A stretch of 6,676 nucleotides of DNA from an uncultured Ruminococcus sp. (GTDB lineage: Bacteria > Bacillota > Clostridia > Oscillospirales > Ruminococcaceae): contig URTF01000101.1 of NCBI GenBank assembly GCA_900550695.1, forward strand, positions 1 through 6,676. Direction: 5' to 3'. Position 1 is the stretch's first letter, and every line of letters starts with the position of its first letter. The notes beneath the pieces are model-generated. The model was not told the DNA's origin. It saw nothing but the letters and a program-made list of their open reading frames with translations, and made no database searches. Below, piece by piece: positions 6,125 to 6,676 of the stretch. A program made the position numbers and the translations under genes.

Positions 6125-6622
6125 ATGACAGGAAGAAACACCGAAGAAACACAGGGCATTACACTCCTCGGCAATCAGAAAACCAAGTACCCTACCGACT
6201 ATGACCCAAACATGCTTGAAACATTCGTAAACAAGCATCAGGACAACGATTATTTCGTAAAGTTCAACTGTCCCGAATTTACAAGCCTTTGCCCTATCAC
6301 GGGACAGCCTGATTTTGCAACGATATATATTTCCTACGTTCCGTCCGTTAAAATGGTAGAAAGCAAGTCCTTGAAGCTTTATCTTTACAGCTTCCGCAAC
6401 CACGGTGATTTCCATGAGGACTGTATGAACATCATTATGAAAGACCTTATCAAGCTTATGGATCCCAAATATATTGAAGTATGGGGCAAATTCACTCCCC
6501 GAGGCGGCATTTCCATCGACCCTTACTGCAACTACGGCAAAAAAGGTACAATGTGGGAACAGGTCGCAGTTGACAGACTTACACACCACGATCTTTATCC
6601 CGAAAAAGTCGATAACAGATAA
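6125..6622 (+). CDS. queF: NADPH-dependent 7-cyano-7-deazaguanine reductase QueF
   Basis: QueF performs the four-electron reduction of the preQ0 nitrile to the preQ1 amine with NADPH, the last step before insertion into tRNA. The 165-residue length matches the single-domain Bacillus type and not the longer two-domain enterobacterial form. The thioimide-forming cysteine is Cys56 in FTSLCPITGQPDF, with the catalytic Asp63. The QueF signature starting with ESKSLKLY and ending SFRNHGDFHE (79-98) supplies nucleotide and substrate contacts, including His97 and Glu98. The start is ATG at 6125, 8 nt after AAGGAG (6111-6116). It ends the operon. Its TAA (6620-6622) is followed directly by the right end repeat, whose first codon is a second in-frame TAA. 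Confidence 0.97.
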   Translation: MTGRNTEETQGITLLGNQKTKYPTDYDPNMLETFVNKHQDNDYFVKFNCPEFTSLCPITGQPDFATIYISYVPSVKMVESKSLKLYLYSFRNHGDFHEDCMNIIMKDLIKLMDPKYIEVWGKFTPRGGISIDPYCNYGKKGTMWEQVAVDRLTHHDLYPEKVDNR

Positions 6623-6676
6623 TAATACTAAACACCAATAAAACTATAGACAAAAAATCGGCGCAAAAACCATATA
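6623..6676 (+). repeat. Outward-facing end repeat, right copy
   Basis: Directly after the queF stop comes a 54-nt stretch that matches the reverse complement of 9-62. Bases 6623-6643 are identical to 62-42. The second conserved block AAAAAATCGGCG lies at 6652-6663, and CATATA closes the window. The spacing between core and second block is 8 nt here and 6 nt in the left copy. No hairpin or T-tract follows queF, so operon termination is not explained by an intrinsic terminator inside the window. Confidence 0.85.

Noticed and set aside
6089..6589. Minus-strand reading frame of 166 codons opposite queF
   Set aside because: It lies antisense to an unmistakable QueF and has no recognisable motif; it is a codon-pattern shadow.

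Overview
The window looks like chromosomal DNA of a low-to-moderate GC member of the Bacillota, most likely a clostridial lineage near the Ruminococcaceae/Oscillospiraceae. The support is AGGAG-type ribosome binding sites in front of most genes, near-consensus sigma-70 promoters with 17-bp spacers, a Gram-positive-like 165-residue QueF, a pyrH-frr-uppS block, and a preQ1-type riboswitch ahead of queuosine genes. The taxon is inferred from gene style, not from a marker match.

There are two divergent halves around an AT-rich intergenic region (about 2923-3208). On the minus strand, reading leftwards, are a membrane-anchored protein that looks like a degenerate SGNH hydrolase (2179-2922, own promoter), then pyrH (2080-1352, own promoter), frr (1321-767) and uppS (767-60). 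The last three make UMP kinase, ribosome recycling factor and undecaprenyl diphosphate synthase. frr and uppS share one base, so they are probably translationally coupled.

On the plus strand a strong promoter (3043-3071) drives a leader that contains a preQ1-I-like aptamer (about 3098-3141) and a textbook intrinsic terminator (3162-3195). Six tightly packed genes follow: queD, queE, folE, a P-loop kinase-like protein of unknown function, queC and queF. Together FolE, QueD, QueE, QueC and QueF form the whole route from GTP to preQ1 (7-aminomethyl-7-deazaguanine): GTP to dihydroneopterin triphosphate, to 6-carboxytetrahydropterin, to 7-carboxy-7-deazaguanine, to preQ0, to preQ1. The end product would close the loop by terminating transcription at the leader. 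The enzymes that insert and mature the base in tRNA (Tgt, QueA, QueG/QueH) are not in the window.

The most unexpected structure is a pair of inverted repeats at the two extreme ends. A 21-bp perfect match (42-62 minus, 6623-6643 plus) lies in a roughly 54-nt similar stretch, and each copy begins at or directly after the stop codon of the last gene of its operon and points outward. Other points of interest are the unassigned kinase inside the queuosine operon, a mutually exclusive antiterminator pairing in the leader, and loss of all the expected catalytic blocks in the SGNH-like protein. No tRNA, rRNA, CRISPR array, transposase or phage gene was seen.
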